From contig NC_015675.1 in NCBI RefSeq assembly GCF_000176035.2, positions 1,612,001-1,676,000 of the forward strand: a stretch of 64,000 nt of DNA, read 5' to 3'. The position numbers and the translations under genes are program-made. Every line of letters begins with the position of its first letter. The stretch's first letter is position 1. The DNA comes from Mesorhizobium opportunistum WSM2075. GTDB taxonomy: Bacteria; Pseudomonadota; Alphaproteobacteria; Rhizobiales; Rhizobiaceae. This document shows, in pieces, positions 54,001 through 63,374 of the stretch. The notes below the pieces were generated by a model. That model worked only from the letters and a program-made list of their open reading frames with translations. It searched no databases and was not told the origin of the DNA.

Positions 54001-54885
54001 ATGGAAAAACGCGTTACCTTCAGCAGGTGGACAATCGGCATCCTTTTCGCGGTGCCGCAACTTCTGCTGATCTTCACGTTCTTCTACTGGCCGGCAGGCC
54101 AGGCCGTATACTGGTCGCTGACGCTGCAGCAGCCCTGGGGCGGCGGCAATATCTGGGTTGGGCTCGACAATTTCCGCTCGATCCTGTCCAACGCCGACTA
54201 TTGGAACTCGATCACCGCCAGCCTGGTCTTTGCCGGGATCAGCACCGGTCTGGCGATGTTCATCGCGCTGGTGCTCGCTGCCTTGACCGACCGGCAGCTC
54301 GCCGGCTCGCGTCTCTACCGCGTGGTGCTGATCTGGCCCTATGGTATCGCCGCACCGGCGCTGGCGCTGGCGTTCCGCTTCATCCTGGCGCCGGAAGCCG
54401 GCTTCATGGCCGTCGTCAACCGGGTCTGGCCCGGCTTCTGGGATCCCGGTCTCGATGGTGCCGATGCCATGGCGTCGATCATCGTCGCCTTCTCCTGGAA
54501 ATATGTCGGCTACAACTTCATTTTCTTCCTGGCCGCGTTCCAGGCCATCCCGCGTTCGCTGATCGAGGCGGCGGCGATGGACGGCTCCGGTGTCATCAGG
54601 CGGTTCTGGGATATCCAGTTCCCGCTGATCACGCCGACGATCTTCTTCCTGCTGGTCATCAACATCACCGAAAGCTTCCAGGATTCCTTCGGCATTGTCG
54701 ACATCATGACGTCGGGCGGACCGGCGAACGCCACCAATCTGATGGTCTACAAGATCTATTCCGACGGCTTCAAAGGCCTCGATTTTTCAGGCGCCGCCGC
54801 GCAGAGCATCATCCTGATGCTGCTCATCATCGTGCTCACCATCTTCCAGTTCCGCTTCATCGAGCGGCGCGTGCATTACAGGTGA
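54001..54885 (+). CDS. ugpA: Glycerol-3-phosphate ABC permease UgpA
   Basis: A 294-residue membrane protein with six helices and the EAA loop RSLIEAAAMDGSGVIRRFWDIQFPLITP. It is the first permease of UgpBAEC. ugpE follows after 7 bp. TMEs such as LLIFTFFYWPAGQAVYWSLTLQQPWGG fit the UgpA start. Confidence 0.94.
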   Translation: MEKRVTFSRWTIGILFAVPQLLLIFTFFYWPAGQAVYWSLTLQQPWGGGNIWVGLDNFRSILSNADYWNSITASLVFAGISTGLAMFIALVLAALTDRQLAGSRLYRVVLIWPYGIAAPALALAFRFILAPEAGFMAVVNRVWPGFWDPGLDGADAMASIIVAFSWKYVGYNFIFFLAAFQAIPRSLIEAAAMDGSGVIRRFWDIQFPLITPTIFFLLVINITESFQDSFGIVDIMTSGGPANATNLMVYKIYSDGFKGLDFSGAAAQSIILMLLIIVLTIFQFRFIERRVHYR

Positions 54886-54892
54886 TATAGCG

Positions 54893-55807
54893 ATGGTCGA
54901 GCGCACCCCGATCCTCAATTTCTTCACGCACTTGATCCTGTTCGTCGGCTTCGTCTTTTGTGTCGCGCCGTTCGTGATCGTGGCCATCGCTGCGTCGCAC
55001 AACCTCAAGGACGTCAACGACGTCCCGATGTCGCTGCTGCCGGGCAGCGACATCTGGGTTAACATCAAGACGGCGTGGACGACGGCGGATCTCGGCCCTA
55101 AACTTCTGAACAGCTTCATCGTCGCAGCCGGCGTGGCATCAGGCAAAGTGATCATCTCGGCACTCACCGCCTTCTCGATCGTCTATTTCCGCTATCCAGG
55201 GCGCACCTTCATCTTCTGGCTGATCTTCGTGACACTGATGCTGCCGCTGGAGGTGCGCATCGTGCCGACATACGCGGTCGTCGCCAATGTGCTGTCGCCC
55301 TATCAGGCTATTCTTGACGTAACCGGTATTAGCTGGCTGATCGAGAAGGTGTCGGGCGTGCAGGTCTCGCTCAACTTCGGGCTGCTCAATACGTATCCCG
55401 GCCTGATCCTGCCGCTGGTCGCCACCGCCACCGGCACATTCCTCTACCGGCAGTTCTTCCTCACCGTGCCGGATGAATTGACCGAGGCCGCGCGCATGGA
55501 CGGCGCCGGGGCGCTGCGTTTCTTCATCGATATCCTGCTGCCGCTGTCGCGCAACAACATGGCCGCACTTGGCACCATCATGTTCCTGTGGGCGTGGAAC
55601 CAGTATCTGTGGCCGTTGCTCATCACCACCGACCAGTCGCATGCAATGGCGGTGACCGAGCTCAAGCAGCTCATCCCCAATGTCGGCGGCGCCCCGGAAT
55701 GGCATATCGCCATGGCTGGAACGCTGATCATCATGCTGCCGCCGCTGGTCGTCGTGGTGCTCATGCAGCGCTGGTTCGTGCGCGGCCTGATCGCCACCGA
55801 AAAGTGA
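54893..55807 (+). CDS. ugpE: Glycerol-3-phosphate ABC permease UgpE
   Basis: A 304-residue membrane protein with six helices; the EAA loop reads [23 protein letters not shown], and [14 protein letters not shown] is typical of UgpE. Co-translated with ugpA (7-bp gap). The stop lies inside a short tandem duplication preceding ugpC. Confidence 0.94.
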   Translation: MVERTPILNFFTHLILFVGFVFCVAPFVIVAIAASHNLKDVNDVPMSLLPGSDIWVNIKTAWTTADLGPKLLNSFIVAAGVASGKVIISALTAFSIVYFRYPGRTFIFWLIFVTLMLPLEVRIVPTYAVVANVLSPYQAILDVTGISWLIEKVSGVQVSLNFGLLNTYPGLILPLVATATGTFLYRQFFLTVPDELTEAARMDGAGALRFFIDILLPLSRNNMAALGTIMFLWAWNQYLWPLLITTDQSHAMAVTELKQLIPNVGGAPEWHIAMAGTLIIMLPPLVVVVLMQRWFVRGLIATEK

Positions 55808-55828
55808 CCTGGACGAAAGTGACCTGGA
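55798..55828 (+). repeat. 15/16-bp tandem duplication at the ugpE-ugpC junction
   Basis: CGAAAAGTGACCTGGA (55798-55813) and CGAAAGTGACCTGGA (55814-55828) are adjacent. The first contains the ugpE stop TGA; the second leads into the ugpC ribosome-binding site. Confidence 0.85.
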
Positions 55829-55839
55829 AAGGACAGCCA

Positions 55840-56940
55840 ATGGCCTCCATCACCATTCGCGACGTGAAAAAGAGCTACGCCAAGATGCAGGTCGTGCATG
55901 GCGTCGACCTCGACATCAGGTCGGGCGAATTCGTCGTCATCCTCGGGCCGTCGGGCTGCGGCAAGTCCACACTGCTGCGCATGATCGCCGGGCTGGAGGA
56001 TATCTCCGCTGGCGAGATCGCGATCGACGGCACGGTGGTCAACAGACTGGAGCCGCGCGAGCGCGGCTGCGCCATGGTGTTTCAGAACTACGCGCTCTAT
56101 CCGCATATGAGCGTGGCGCAGAACATCGGCTATTCGCTCAAGGTCGCCGGCGTTCCCGCCGCCGAGCGTACCCAGCGCATCCAGGCGGTCGCGCGCACGC
56201 TGGAACTCGAACAGCTGCTCGACCGCAAGCCGATGGCGCTTTCCGGCGGCCAGCGGCAGCGCGTCGCCATGGGGCGCGCCATGATCCGCGAACCGAAAGT
56301 GTTCCTGTTCGACGAACCGTTATCCAATCTCGATGCCAAGCTGCGCGTGCAGATGCGCTCGGAAATCCGCAAGCTGCACCGCCGGCTGAACGCGACCTCC
56401 GTTTTCGTCACCCATGACCAGGTCGAGGCGATGACGCTCGCCGACCGGCTGGTGGTGATGAATGGCGGACGGGTCGAGCAGGTCGGCACCCCAGGCGAGA
56501 TCTACACCCGTCCAGCCAGCCGCTTCGTCGCCACCTTCGTCGGCGCGCCGGCAATGAATATGCTCGAAGGCACGGTCGAACTCGACGGGTTGTCGCTGCT
56601 CGACGGCAGCCGGCGCCTGACCATGGCCCGCGCCGGCCTGCCGGTCGGCACCAAGGTGGCGATGGGCATCCGGCCGGAAGCCGTCCGGCTGGTGGCGCCG
56701 GGCACGGCGAGTTCCCTCAAGGCCACAGTCGACCTGGTCGAGGAGCTGGGCGCCGGGCGTGTCATCTATGTCGATCTCGACGGCGCGCCGTTTTCGGTGA
56801 TGACGTCGGAGGCCGTGCACCCCGAGCCCGGCAGTGCCGTCGGCCTGATGCTTTCGCCCAATGACATGCATTTCTTCTCGTCGGGGACGGGAACCCGCCT
56901 CGATGTCTTCAAGGCTTCCGTTCCCGAACCGGCGCTCTGA
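55840..56940 (+). CDS. ugpC: Glycerol-3-phosphate ABC ATPase UgpC
   Basis: A 366-residue ABC ATPase with Walker [11 protein letters not shown]-loop [10 protein letters not shown], signature LSGGQRQR, Walker [13 protein letters not shown], switch VTHD and a C-terminal TOBE/OB domain (about 240-366) of the MalK/UgpC type. AAAGGA precedes the ATG at 55840; the frame is open upstream into ugpE. It powers the UgpAE permease. Confidence 0.95.
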   Translation: MASITIRDVKKSYAKMQVVHGVDLDIRSGEFVVILGPSGCGKSTLLRMIAGLEDISAGEIAIDGTVVNRLEPRERGCAMVFQNYALYPHMSVAQNIGYSLKVAGVPAAERTQRIQAVARTLELEQLLDRKPMALSGGQRQRVAMGRAMIREPKVFLFDEPLSNLDAKLRVQMRSEIRKLHRRLNATSVFVTHDQVEAMTLADRLVVMNGGRVEQVGTPGEIYTRPASRFVATFVGAPAMNMLEGTVELDGLSLLDGSRRLTMARAGLPVGTKVAMGIRPEAVRLVAPGTASSLKATVDLVEELGAGRVIYVDLDGAPFSVMTSEAVHPEPGSAVGLMLSPNDMHFFSSGTGTRLDVFKASVPEPAL

Positions 56941-57002
56941 TCCCGAAGCCTCTATCATCGCCGGAGACAGACCTCGGCCTTCGGCACCTCCAGGAAAGCA
57001 TC

Positions 57003-57833
57003 ATGAAAATCATTCAGGTCACGGATGTGCATCTTGGCCGGCAAGGCGAGCGCCGCTTCGGCGCGGACCTGCATCAGCGGCTGGCCTCATGCATCGCGCA
57101 CATCAATGCGCATCACGCCGATGCGGCACTTTGCGTCTTTACCGGCGACCTGACCGAGACCGGCGCGCCGGAAAGCTATGCCGATCTCAGGACCGCCCTG
57201 AGCACGCTGTCGGTGCCCTGGCGGCTGCTGCCGGGCAACCATGACAGAAGGGTCAATCTCGTCGCGGCGTTTCCGGAAATTCCGGTCGACGAGAACGGCT
57301 TCGTGCAGTCGGTCCATGACAGCGGGGAGGAAGTCTTGCTGTTCCTCGACTGCCTGGCGGAAGGGCGCGTCGAAGGCGAACTATGCGGAACGCGGCTTGC
57401 CTGGCTGGAAGCCCGGCTCGAACAATCGGCAGGCAGGCCCGCTTACATTTTCCTGCACCATCCGCCGGTCGCGCTCGGCCTGCCGCAGCTCGACCCGCTG
57501 GCGCTCGAACAACCCGGGCGGCTGCTGGGACTGCTGCGGGACCATGGCAATGTCCGCCACATCTTCTTCGGCCATGTCCATCGCGACATCGCCGGCACGG
57601 TCGCTGGCATTCCGTTCTCGGCGCAGCGCGGCCTGCACGCCCGGTTCGAGCTTGCGCTTGACCGATCGAGCGAGACCGTCGAGCAGGCGCCGCCCTCCTA
57701 TGCGGTCATCCTCATCGACAGCGCCAACCAGCGCGTGGTCGTGCATGGCTGCGATTTTCTCGAGCGGTGGCCGATCTATTCAGCCGAGACCGGCGCGCTC
57801 GTCTTGCCGGGCATTGCACCGGAGATGGACTGA
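57003..57833 (+). CDS. Class III (metallophosphoesterase) phosphodiesterase
   Basis: A 276-residue calcineurin-like enzyme with the metal motifs DVHLG, GDLTETG, GNHDRR, HHPPVALG and GHVHRD. Such enzymes (GpdQ, CpdA, SpdA types) cleave glycerophosphodiesters or cyclic nucleotides. Being last in the ugp unit, 62 bp after ugpC, it probably hydrolyses imported glycerophosphodiesters, replacing UgpQ (a TIM-barrel GDPD) of E. coli. This is inference from context. Confidence 0.88.
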   Translation: MKIIQVTDVHLGRQGERRFGADLHQRLASCIAHINAHHADAALCVFTGDLTETGAPESYADLRTALSTLSVPWRLLPGNHDRRVNLVAAFPEIPVDENGFVQSVHDSGEEVLLFLDCLAEGRVEGELCGTRLAWLEARLEQSAGRPAYIFLHHPPVALGLPQLDPLALEQPGRLLGLLRDHGNVRHIFFGHVHRDIAGTVAGIPFSAQRGLHARFELALDRSSETVEQAPPSYAVILIDSANQRVVVHGCDFLERWPIYSAETGALVLPGIAPEMD

Positions 57834-57862
57834 GGCCGCATCTTGATCCGTGTTGGCGCCGG

Positions 57863-58945
57863 TCAGGCGAACACGTGCGCCTTGCCCGACACGGTGAGCC
57901 GCACGATCTCGCCGACCGCCGGTGCGTCCATGCCGGATTTGCGCAGGATCAGCGGCGTGTTGCCGATGGCGGCGGCGTCCGGCGGATCGAAATTGTTGAG
58001 GAGCCGCACCGCGATCGTGCATGTCGAGCCGGCGAATTCGGATTCCGTCACCTCGCCGAACAGCATGTCAGGGGTGCCCGACATGCCCTCGCGCGATGTC
58101 CGTTTCAGCGCGATCTGCTCCGGCCGCAGCATGATGCGGGCGACATCGCGGCTGTCCGGCGAGTCGACCGCGATGCGGCCCAGCGGCGAGCTGGCGAAGC
58201 CACCCGATATCCTGGCCGGCAGGATGATGGCGTCGCCGAGGAACTCGGCGATCATCCTGTCCTTCGGCCGGAGATACAGTTCGCGCGGCGTGCCGACCTG
58301 CGAGAATTTTCCGTCGCGCATAACCGCCACCTGGGCAGCGAAGGACAGCGCCTCGGCCTGGTCGTGCGTCACCAGGATGGTGGTGATGCCGGCGGCCTCC
58401 AGCAGTTCGGCCACCGCCTTGCGCATCGAGGCGCGCAGGCCGGTGTCGAGCGCCGAGAACGGCTCGTCGAGCAGCATCAGCCTGGGCTTCATCGCCATGG
58501 CGCGGGCGAGCGCCACGCGCTGCTGCTGGCCGCCGGAAAGCTCGTGAGGGCGGCGCTTGAGGATCGCCTTGTCCAGCCCGACGATATAGGCGAGCTCGAC
58601 GATGCGCTCGGCGCGCTTGTCCTCGCTACGGCCCATGCCGAAACCGATATTGTCGGATATGCTCAGATGTGGAAACAGGGCGCCGTCCTGCGCCACCACG
58701 CCGATGCCGCGGCGATGTGCCGGAACGGCAACGCCGCCATTGGCCAGCACCTCGCCGTCGAGCACGATGCGGCCCTGGTCGGGCGCCTCGAAGCCGGCGA
58801 TCAGCCGCAGCAATGTCGTCTTGCCGCAACCCGAGGGTCCGACGATCGCCGTGCGGCTGCCACTGGCGACGCTGAGGTCGACGCCGGCCAGCGCGGCGAC
58901 CGGGCCGTAATGCTTGTGCAGATCGCGGAGTTCAAGAAAGCTCAT
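57863..58945 (-). CDS. fbpC: Fe(III) ABC transporter ATPase (FbpC/AfuC-like)
   Basis: A 360-residue ABC ATPase with Walker [23 protein letters not shown], signature LSGGQQQR, Walker [13 protein letters not shown] and a C-terminal TOBE domain. With the binding protein and permease upstream it forms an iron ABC system. The start (58945) overlaps the fbpB stop as ATGA. Last of the leftward unit; it converges on the phosphodiesterase gene with 29 bp between. Confidence 0.92.
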   Translation of the reverse strand: MSFLELRDLHKHYGPVAALAGVDLSVASGSRTAIVGPSGCGKTTLLRLIAGFEAPDQGRIVLDGEVLANGGVAVPAHRRGIGVVAQDGALFPHLSISDNIGFGMGRSEDKRAERIVELAYIVGLDKAILKRRPHELSGGQQQRVALARAMAMKPRLMLLDEPFSALDTGLRASMRKAVAELLEAAGITTILVTHDQAEALSFAAQVAVMRDGKFSQVGTPRELYLRPKDRMIAEFLGDAIILPARISGGFASSPLGRIAVDSPDSRDVARIMLRPEQIALKRTSREGMSGTPDMLFGEVTESEFAGSTCTIAVRLLNNFDPPDAAAIGNTPLILRKSGMDAPAVGEIVRLTVSGKAHVFA

Positions 58946-60522
58946 CGTCCGGCCATCCGTTTCGACTGGACATAGAGCAGCCAGGTCAGCGGCAACGACA
59001 TCGCCACCATGATGAAGGCGTAGGGGGCGGCCGAGGCATAATCGATCTCGCCGCTGTAGGACCAGAACGCCATCGCGAGCGTGCGGGTGCCGTTCGGCGC
59101 CAGCATCTGGGTCGCGGTCAGTTCGTTCATGATGCCGAGCGCCACAAGGGCCATGCCGGCCGCCGCACCCGGCGCCGACAGGCGGATCGTCGTCGACCAC
59201 AGCGCGTTGAGTGGACGCCGGCCGAGGCTGGACGCGGCGCGCTCGAGCTCGACCGGTGCCTGGGCGATCGACGCCCGCAGGCTGACCAGGGCACGTGGCA
59301 GGAACATCAGGGCATAGGCGACCAGGATGGTGAACAGGGTTTGATAGAGCGGCAGGGCGATACGCACGGTTATGGTGACCAGAGCCAATGCAATGACCAC
59401 ACCCGGCAGCGAGCCGACGATGTAGTTGCAACCTTCGAGCAGGCGCTGCAATGGCCCCGGCGCGCGGATCGATATCCAGGCCATCGGCATGGCGGCGACG
59501 GTGGCAAGCACAGCGCCGGCAAGCGACAGGAACAGCGTCTGGCCGAGAGCCAATCCGATCTCGTCGAGCCGCCAGACATCGGTGCCGCCGGCGAGCAGCC
59601 AGCGGCCGATGGTCACGAACGGCACGCCGAGCGCCAGCAGCGTGACGACCGCAAGCAAGGCCAGGCTGGGGATGGTGGCATGGCCAAGGCGCGTCCGTTG
59701 CTGATGCCGCGCCGCGCCGGACCCGACACGGGCATAGCGCTCCTCGCCGCGCACCAGCACTTCGAGGCCCAGAAGCACGAAACAGCATGTCACCAGGACA
59801 CCGGCCAGCATGTTGGCGGCCGGCCCATTGAAGGTCGACTGGAACTGATCGACGATCGCGGTGGTGAAGGTATCGAAGCGGATGAAGACATAAAGGCCGT
59901 ATTCGGCCAGCAGATGCAGCCCAACCAGCAGCGAGCCGCCGCAGATGGCGAGCCTGAGCTGCGGCAACACCACGCGCCGGAAGACGCGCAAGGGTCCAAG
60001 GCCAAGTGCCGCAGCCGCGTCCTCGAGGGCGGGATCGAGCCGGCGCAGCGCCGCCGACACCGGCAGATAGAGGAACGGGAAATAGGCGATCACGGACACC
60101 AGCACGCCGGCCCAAAGGCCGTGCAGACCGGGCACCATGGTGATCCAGGCGTAGCTGTGCACGAAAGCGGGAATGGCGAGCGGCGCCACGCACAGCCAGG
60201 CCCAGAACCGGGCGCCGGGCAGGTCGCTGCGCTCGGTCAGCCAGGCGAGCGCCACCGACAGGACGATGGCGATCGGCACGGCCAACAGCACCAGCAGGCC
60301 GGTGTTGACAAGCAGCTCGCCGACACGCGGCCGGAAGACCAGCGCCGAGACGGTCTCCCAGCCCGTTTGCACCGCGGTCCATATGATGAAGGCGAGCGGC
60401 AGCAGCGCCAGCAGGGAGACGAAGATGGCGGCGGCAACGAGCCAGCGCGCCGCGCGTCGCCGCGCCTTTCGGCGCACCTTCGGCGGCAGGCCCGGGCGCG
60501 CGAAATCGACTGCCGACTGCAT
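58942..60522 (-). CDS. fbpB: Fe(III) ABC transporter permease (FbpB-like, fused double permease)
   Basis: A 526-residue permease with two BPD_transp_1 halves and about twelve helices, as in the FbpB/SfuB/ThiP family. The EAA-type loops are [32 protein letters not shown] and [28 protein letters not shown] at 60522 gives [12 protein letters not shown]; 60561 is possible. The binding-protein gene is upstream, with an intrinsic terminator between them. Confidence 0.9.
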   Translation of the reverse strand: MQSAVDFARPGLPPKVRRKARRRAARWLVAAAIFVSLLALLPLAFIIWTAVQTGWETVSALVFRPRVGELLVNTGLLVLLAVPIAIVLSVALAWLTERSDLPGARFWAWLCVAPLAIPAFVHSYAWITMVPGLHGLWAGVLVSVIAYFPFLYLPVSAALRRLDPALEDAAAALGLGPLRVFRRVVLPQLRLAICGGSLLVGLHLLAEYGLYVFIRFDTFTTAIVDQFQSTFNGPAANMLAGVLVTCCFVLLGLEVLVRGEERYARVGSGAARHQQRTRLGHATIPSLALLAVVTLLALGVPFVTIGRWLLAGGTDVWRLDEIGLALGQTLFLSLAGAVLATVAAMPMAWISIRAPGPLQRLLEGCNYIVGSLPGVVIALALVTITVRIALPLYQTLFTILVAYALMFLPRALVSLRASIAQAPVELERAASSLGRRPLNALWSTTIRLSAPGAAAGMALVALGIMNELTATQMLAPNGTRTLAMAFWSYSGEIDYASAAPYAFIMVAMSLPLTWLLYVQSKRMAGR

Positions 60523-60630
60523 CGGCTCAGGCGCCGTTCGGTTGCGGCGCGGCGGCGGCAATCATGGGACCATGGTCGCGGTCAGGAACGCAGCGTGTCG
60601 TCATGGACGAATGCATCTCGAAAACAAAAC

Positions 60631-60661
60631 GCTCCCGCGGAAGGCAAAGTCCCGCGGGAGC
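60631..60661 (-). terminator. Intrinsic terminator between fbpA and fbpB
   Basis: In the leftward message GCTCCCGCGG pairs with CCGCGGGAGC around an 11-nt loop, followed by TTTTGTTTT. It would let the abundant binding protein be made in excess over the permease. Confidence 0.85.
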
Positions 60662-60694
60662 ACGGTCGGTTGCCCTTATTAGGACGAACGACAA

Positions 60695-61702
60695 CTAAAG
60701 CAAGCCGGCTGCCGTCATCAGGTCGGTGACCTTCTTGGAGTTCAGCGTCGCGGCGTCGACCTTCGGCGCCTGCAGGTCAACCAGCGGCACCAGCTTGGGA
60801 TTGGACTCCGCGCCCTTGCCGACCGCGTATTCGAAGGAGGTTCCGTTCTTCAGCACGTCCTGGCCGCCCTTGCCGGTCACCCATTTCAGGAAAGCCTGGG
60901 CTTCCTTCGGATGCTTGCTCGAGGCGAGCACGCCGCCACCCGAGACCGAGACGAAAGCGCCCGGATCCTGGTTCTTGAAATAGTGCAGCGCGACGTTCTT
61001 GCTGTTCTCGCCGGTCTTGGCCTGATCGCCGAAATAGTAATAGTGGTAGATCACGCCGCCTTCGATCTCGCCGGCGTTGACCGCCTTCATCACGGTGCTG
61101 TTGCCCTTATAGGCGGTGAAGTTCGCCTTCATCGCCTTCAGCCAGTCCGCCGTGGCGGCCTCGCCCTTGAGCTGCAGCAATGCGCTGACGATGGCCTGGA
61201 AATCGGCGCCCGAGGGCGACGCCGCCCAACGGCCCTTCCAGCTCGGGTCGGCAAGGTCGAGCAGCGATTTGGGCAACTGGTCGGCCTTGAGCTTGGTGGT
61301 GTTGTAGGCAAACACGGTGCTGCGCGCGGCTACACCCACCCATTTGCCGCTGGCCGCCTGATAGTCCTGCGGGACCTGGGCCAGCGTGTCGGCGTCGACT
61401 GGCGCGAACAGGCCGGCATTCTCGACCAGCACCATGGCCGGCGAATTCTCCGTCAGGAACACGTCGGCGGGCGAGGCGGTGCCTTCGGCGACGATCTGGT
61501 TGGAGAAATCGCTGTCGCCGCCATTGCGCAAGGTGACCTTGATGCCGGTCTCCTTGGTGAACCCTGCGGCCCATTCCTTGGCCAGGCTTTCGTGCTGGGC
61601 GTTGTAGACGATGATGCCGGCATCTTCGGCCATCGCCGGACCGGCGGCCAGGCCGATTGCAAGCGCGGTGGCACCGGCAAGCGCGCAAAGGGTGTATTTC
61701 AT
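60695..61702 (-). CDS. fbpA: Fe(III)-binding periplasmic protein (FbpA-like)
   Basis: A 335-residue solute-binding protein with a 25-residue signal peptide (ending GPAMA). IIVYNAQHESLAKEWAAGFTKETGI and the cluster YHYYYFGD (Tyr219, Tyr221-223) fit ferric-binding proteins, where adjacent tyrosines hold Fe(III). A TGA-N9-TCA box 50 bp upstream supports iron regulation. The ATG at 61702 is the clean signal start. Confidence 0.92.
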   Translation of the reverse strand: MKYTLCALAGATALAIGLAAGPAMAEDAGIIVYNAQHESLAKEWAAGFTKETGIKVTLRNGGDSDFSNQIVAEGTASPADVFLTENSPAMVLVENAGLFAPVDADTLAQVPQDYQAASGKWVGVAARSTVFAYNTTKLKADQLPKSLLDLADPSWKGRWAASPSGADFQAIVSALLQLKGEAATADWLKAMKANFTAYKGNSTVMKAVNAGEIEGGVIYHYYYFGDQAKTGENSKNVALHYFKNQDPGAFVSVSGGGVLASSKHPKEAQAFLKWVTGKGGQDVLKNGTSFEYAVGKGAESNPKLVPLVDLQAPKVDAATLNSKKVTDLMTAAGLL

Positions 61703-61752
61703 GGCGTCATCCTCGATCTCGTTGGTCTTGGCACGCTGCACCTACCTATACC

Positions 61753-61767
61753 TGACATCGGTAGTCA
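61753..61767 (-). promoter_or_regulatory. RirA-type iron-responsive operator (TGA-N9-TCA)
   Basis: TGACATCGGTAGTCA fits the IRO consensus TGA-N9-TCA described for rhizobial RirA. It is 50 bp before the fbpA start and overlaps the candidate -35 TTGACT (61768-61763, leftward). Known RirA targets include fbp-type iron transporters. Confidence 0.7.
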
Positions 61768-61840
61768 ACATTGTCGATCTGCTTCAATCGGTCGCTGAGC
61801 CGCGAAGGCTGGTTCCGAAAGGGACAATTCCACGTGATGG

Positions 61841-61862
61841 AGGGCCGGGTCGGCCCTTTTTT
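61841..61862 (+). terminator. Orphan rightward intrinsic terminator
   Basis: AGGGCCG-GGT-CGGCCCT is followed by five T. No rightward gene ends near it: upstream is only the divergent fbpA leader. It may end a small RNA of up to about 100 nt starting near the IRO box, or insulate the sigma gene. Confidence 0.7.
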
Positions 61863-61975
61863 CCCGAGATGTATTCACAAGCCTGTAAGGCGACCCGCTG
61901 CGCGGCCGGACCTCAGGACCCGCAAACTTTCGTGACTTGCCCGTAGTTTGGCTTGGACATTATTTCGCCGGCCAC

Positions 61976-62001
61976 GTAACAAATCAGTGCCGAAGCGCGA
62001 A
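61976..62001 (+). promoter_or_regulatory. Candidate ECF-sigma promoter GTAACA-N16-CGAA
   Basis: GTAACA at 61976-61981 and CGAA at 61998-62001 are 16 bp apart, close to the SigF-type consensus GTAACC-N16-CGAA recalled from Caulobacter. It is 20 bp before the sigma-factor GTG, so it would be autoregulatory with a very short leader. Confidence 0.6.
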
Positions 62002-62020
62002 AATCGGGGAGTGAACTCTT

Positions 62021-62572
62021 GTGAGCGGCAAGGACGAGGCCGAGCTTTCCCGGCTGTTGCGGGCCGCGATCGCGGGAGATGAAAGGGCCTACGCCGACTT
62101 TCTGCACCGGATCGCCGCGCTGGTGCGCGGTTTTGTCAGGCGCAAGATCGTGCAGGGCGGGGTCGATCCTGAGGATGTCGTGCAGGAAACCTTGCTGGCC
62201 ATTCATGTGAAAAGGCATACCTGGCGCCAGGACGCGCCGGTATTGCCTTGGGTCTATGCGATCGCCCGCTTCAAGCTGATCGATGCATTCCGGCGGCGCG
62301 GACGGCGCATCGAGATCGATGTCGACGACATCGCCGAGACATTCGCCGAGCCGGAAACCGAGACCGTCAGCGAACGCGACATCAACCGGGCCTTGGGCGG
62401 ACTGCCGCCGGCACAGCGTTCCGTGGTCTCGGCCATATCCGTGGAGGGCCGCTCGATCGGTGAGACGGCGGCGAAGTTCGGCATCAGCGAGACGGCGGTG
62501 CGCGTGTCGCTGCATCGAGGGCTTGCCGCGATAGCCAAGAGATTTGGGCAGGGGCGGTTCGGGCGGGAATGA
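62021..62572 (+). CDS. ECF sigma factor, SigF-like
   Basis: A 183-residue sigma-70-type factor with region 2 (YADFLHRIAALVRGFVRRKIVQGGVDPEDVVQETLLAIHVKR) and region 4 HTH (RSIGETAAKFGISETAVRVSLHRGLAAIAKR). Start is GTG at 62021 with GGGGAG upstream. The NrsF-like anti-sigma gene follows after 1 bp, so the pair is co-translated. In Caulobacter SigF/NrsF responds to metal/oxidative stress; that role here is inferred. Confidence 0.9.
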   Translation: MSGKDEAELSRLLRAAIAGDERAYADFLHRIAALVRGFVRRKIVQGGVDPEDVVQETLLAIHVKRHTWRQDAPVLPWVYAIARFKLIDAFRRRGRRIEIDVDDIAETFAEPETETVSERDINRALGGLPPAQRSVVSAISVEGRSIGETAAKFGISETAVRVSLHRGLAAIAKRFGQGRFGRE

Positions 62573-62573
62573 C

Positions 62574-63212
62574 ATGAGGACTGACGATCTCATCAAGGCG
62601 CTGGACGCCGATGCTGGCAGCAAGGCGATGCCGTTGCGCTCGGCGTGGTGGCTGGCCGCCGGTGCGGCCATTGTCATCGCGGCAGTCGTTTTCCTGCTCA
62701 CGATCGGTCCGCGTCCCGACTTCATGGCGGCCGCGCACACGGTGCGCTTTTTGTCCAAATTCGTTTTCACCATCGTGCTGGCCATCAGCGCCTTTGCCCT
62801 GATCCGCGCCCTGTCGACGCCGGGTGCCGCAACAGGCCGGGCCATGGCCGGGATGATTGCCGCGCCGCTGCTGGTGGCCGTGGCGGTGGGCCTGGAGCTC
62901 TTCATGGTGCCAGAGGCGCTGTGGGGCACGCGCATGGTCGGTTCCAACATGATGATCTGCATGGGCTTCATTCCGCTGATCGGGATCGGCCCGCTAGCGA
63001 TCTTCCTATGGATGCTGCGTTACGGCGCGCCGACGCGGCCCGTGCTTGCCGGCACGGTCGCGGGCCTGCTCGCCGGGGGGCTGGCCGCGACCTTCTATGC
63101 CGCGCACTGTTTCGACGATTCGCCGCTTTTCGTTGCCACCTGGTATACGATCGCGATCGCGGCGCTCGCCTTGCTTGGCGCGCTCGGCGGACGGTTTTTC
63201 GTGCGCTGGTAA
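62574..63212 (+). CDS. nrsF: NrsF-like (DUF1109) anti-sigma factor
   Basis: A 212-residue membrane protein with six hydrophobic helices. Cysteines 129 (SNMMICMGF) and 179 (YAAHCFDDS) are 50 residues apart, like the paired cysteines 131 and 181 needed for the response of Caulobacter NrsF. The short N-terminus (MRTDDLIKALDADA) is the probable sigma-binding part. Together with the sigma factor it forms a membrane stress switch. Confidence 0.88.
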   Translation: MRTDDLIKALDADAGSKAMPLRSAWWLAAGAAIVIAAVVFLLTIGPRPDFMAAAHTVRFLSKFVFTIVLAISAFALIRALSTPGAATGRAMAGMIAAPLLVAVAVGLELFMVPEALWGTRMVGSNMMICMGFIPLIGIGPLAIFLWMLRYGAPTRPVLAGTVAGLLAGGLAATFYAAHCFDDSPLFVATWYTIAIAALALLGALGGRFFVRW

Positions 63213-63374
63213 CACGATACCGCGTCCCGGCCGATGCATACCGATCCTTAATCATGCCGGCAATTGTTTGCCGGTTTCCCATGCCGACAGTACCCCAGAC
63301 GCAACCTTTCCTTAAAATCGATCCTTCAAGGTTTTCATGGGAAAAAAGCGATTGCCCACGGGGGTGGCACGGAC

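Noticed and set aside
57863..60382. A single 839-codon leftward frame joining permease-region DNA to the ATPase
   Set aside because: The first 479 codons are an out-of-frame reading of fbpB; the ATPase starts at 58945 with an ATGA overlap.
59341..60729. 462-codon + strand frame opposite fbpB
   Set aside because: Gln/His/Arg-rich shadow of a membrane protein gene; no start signal or domain.
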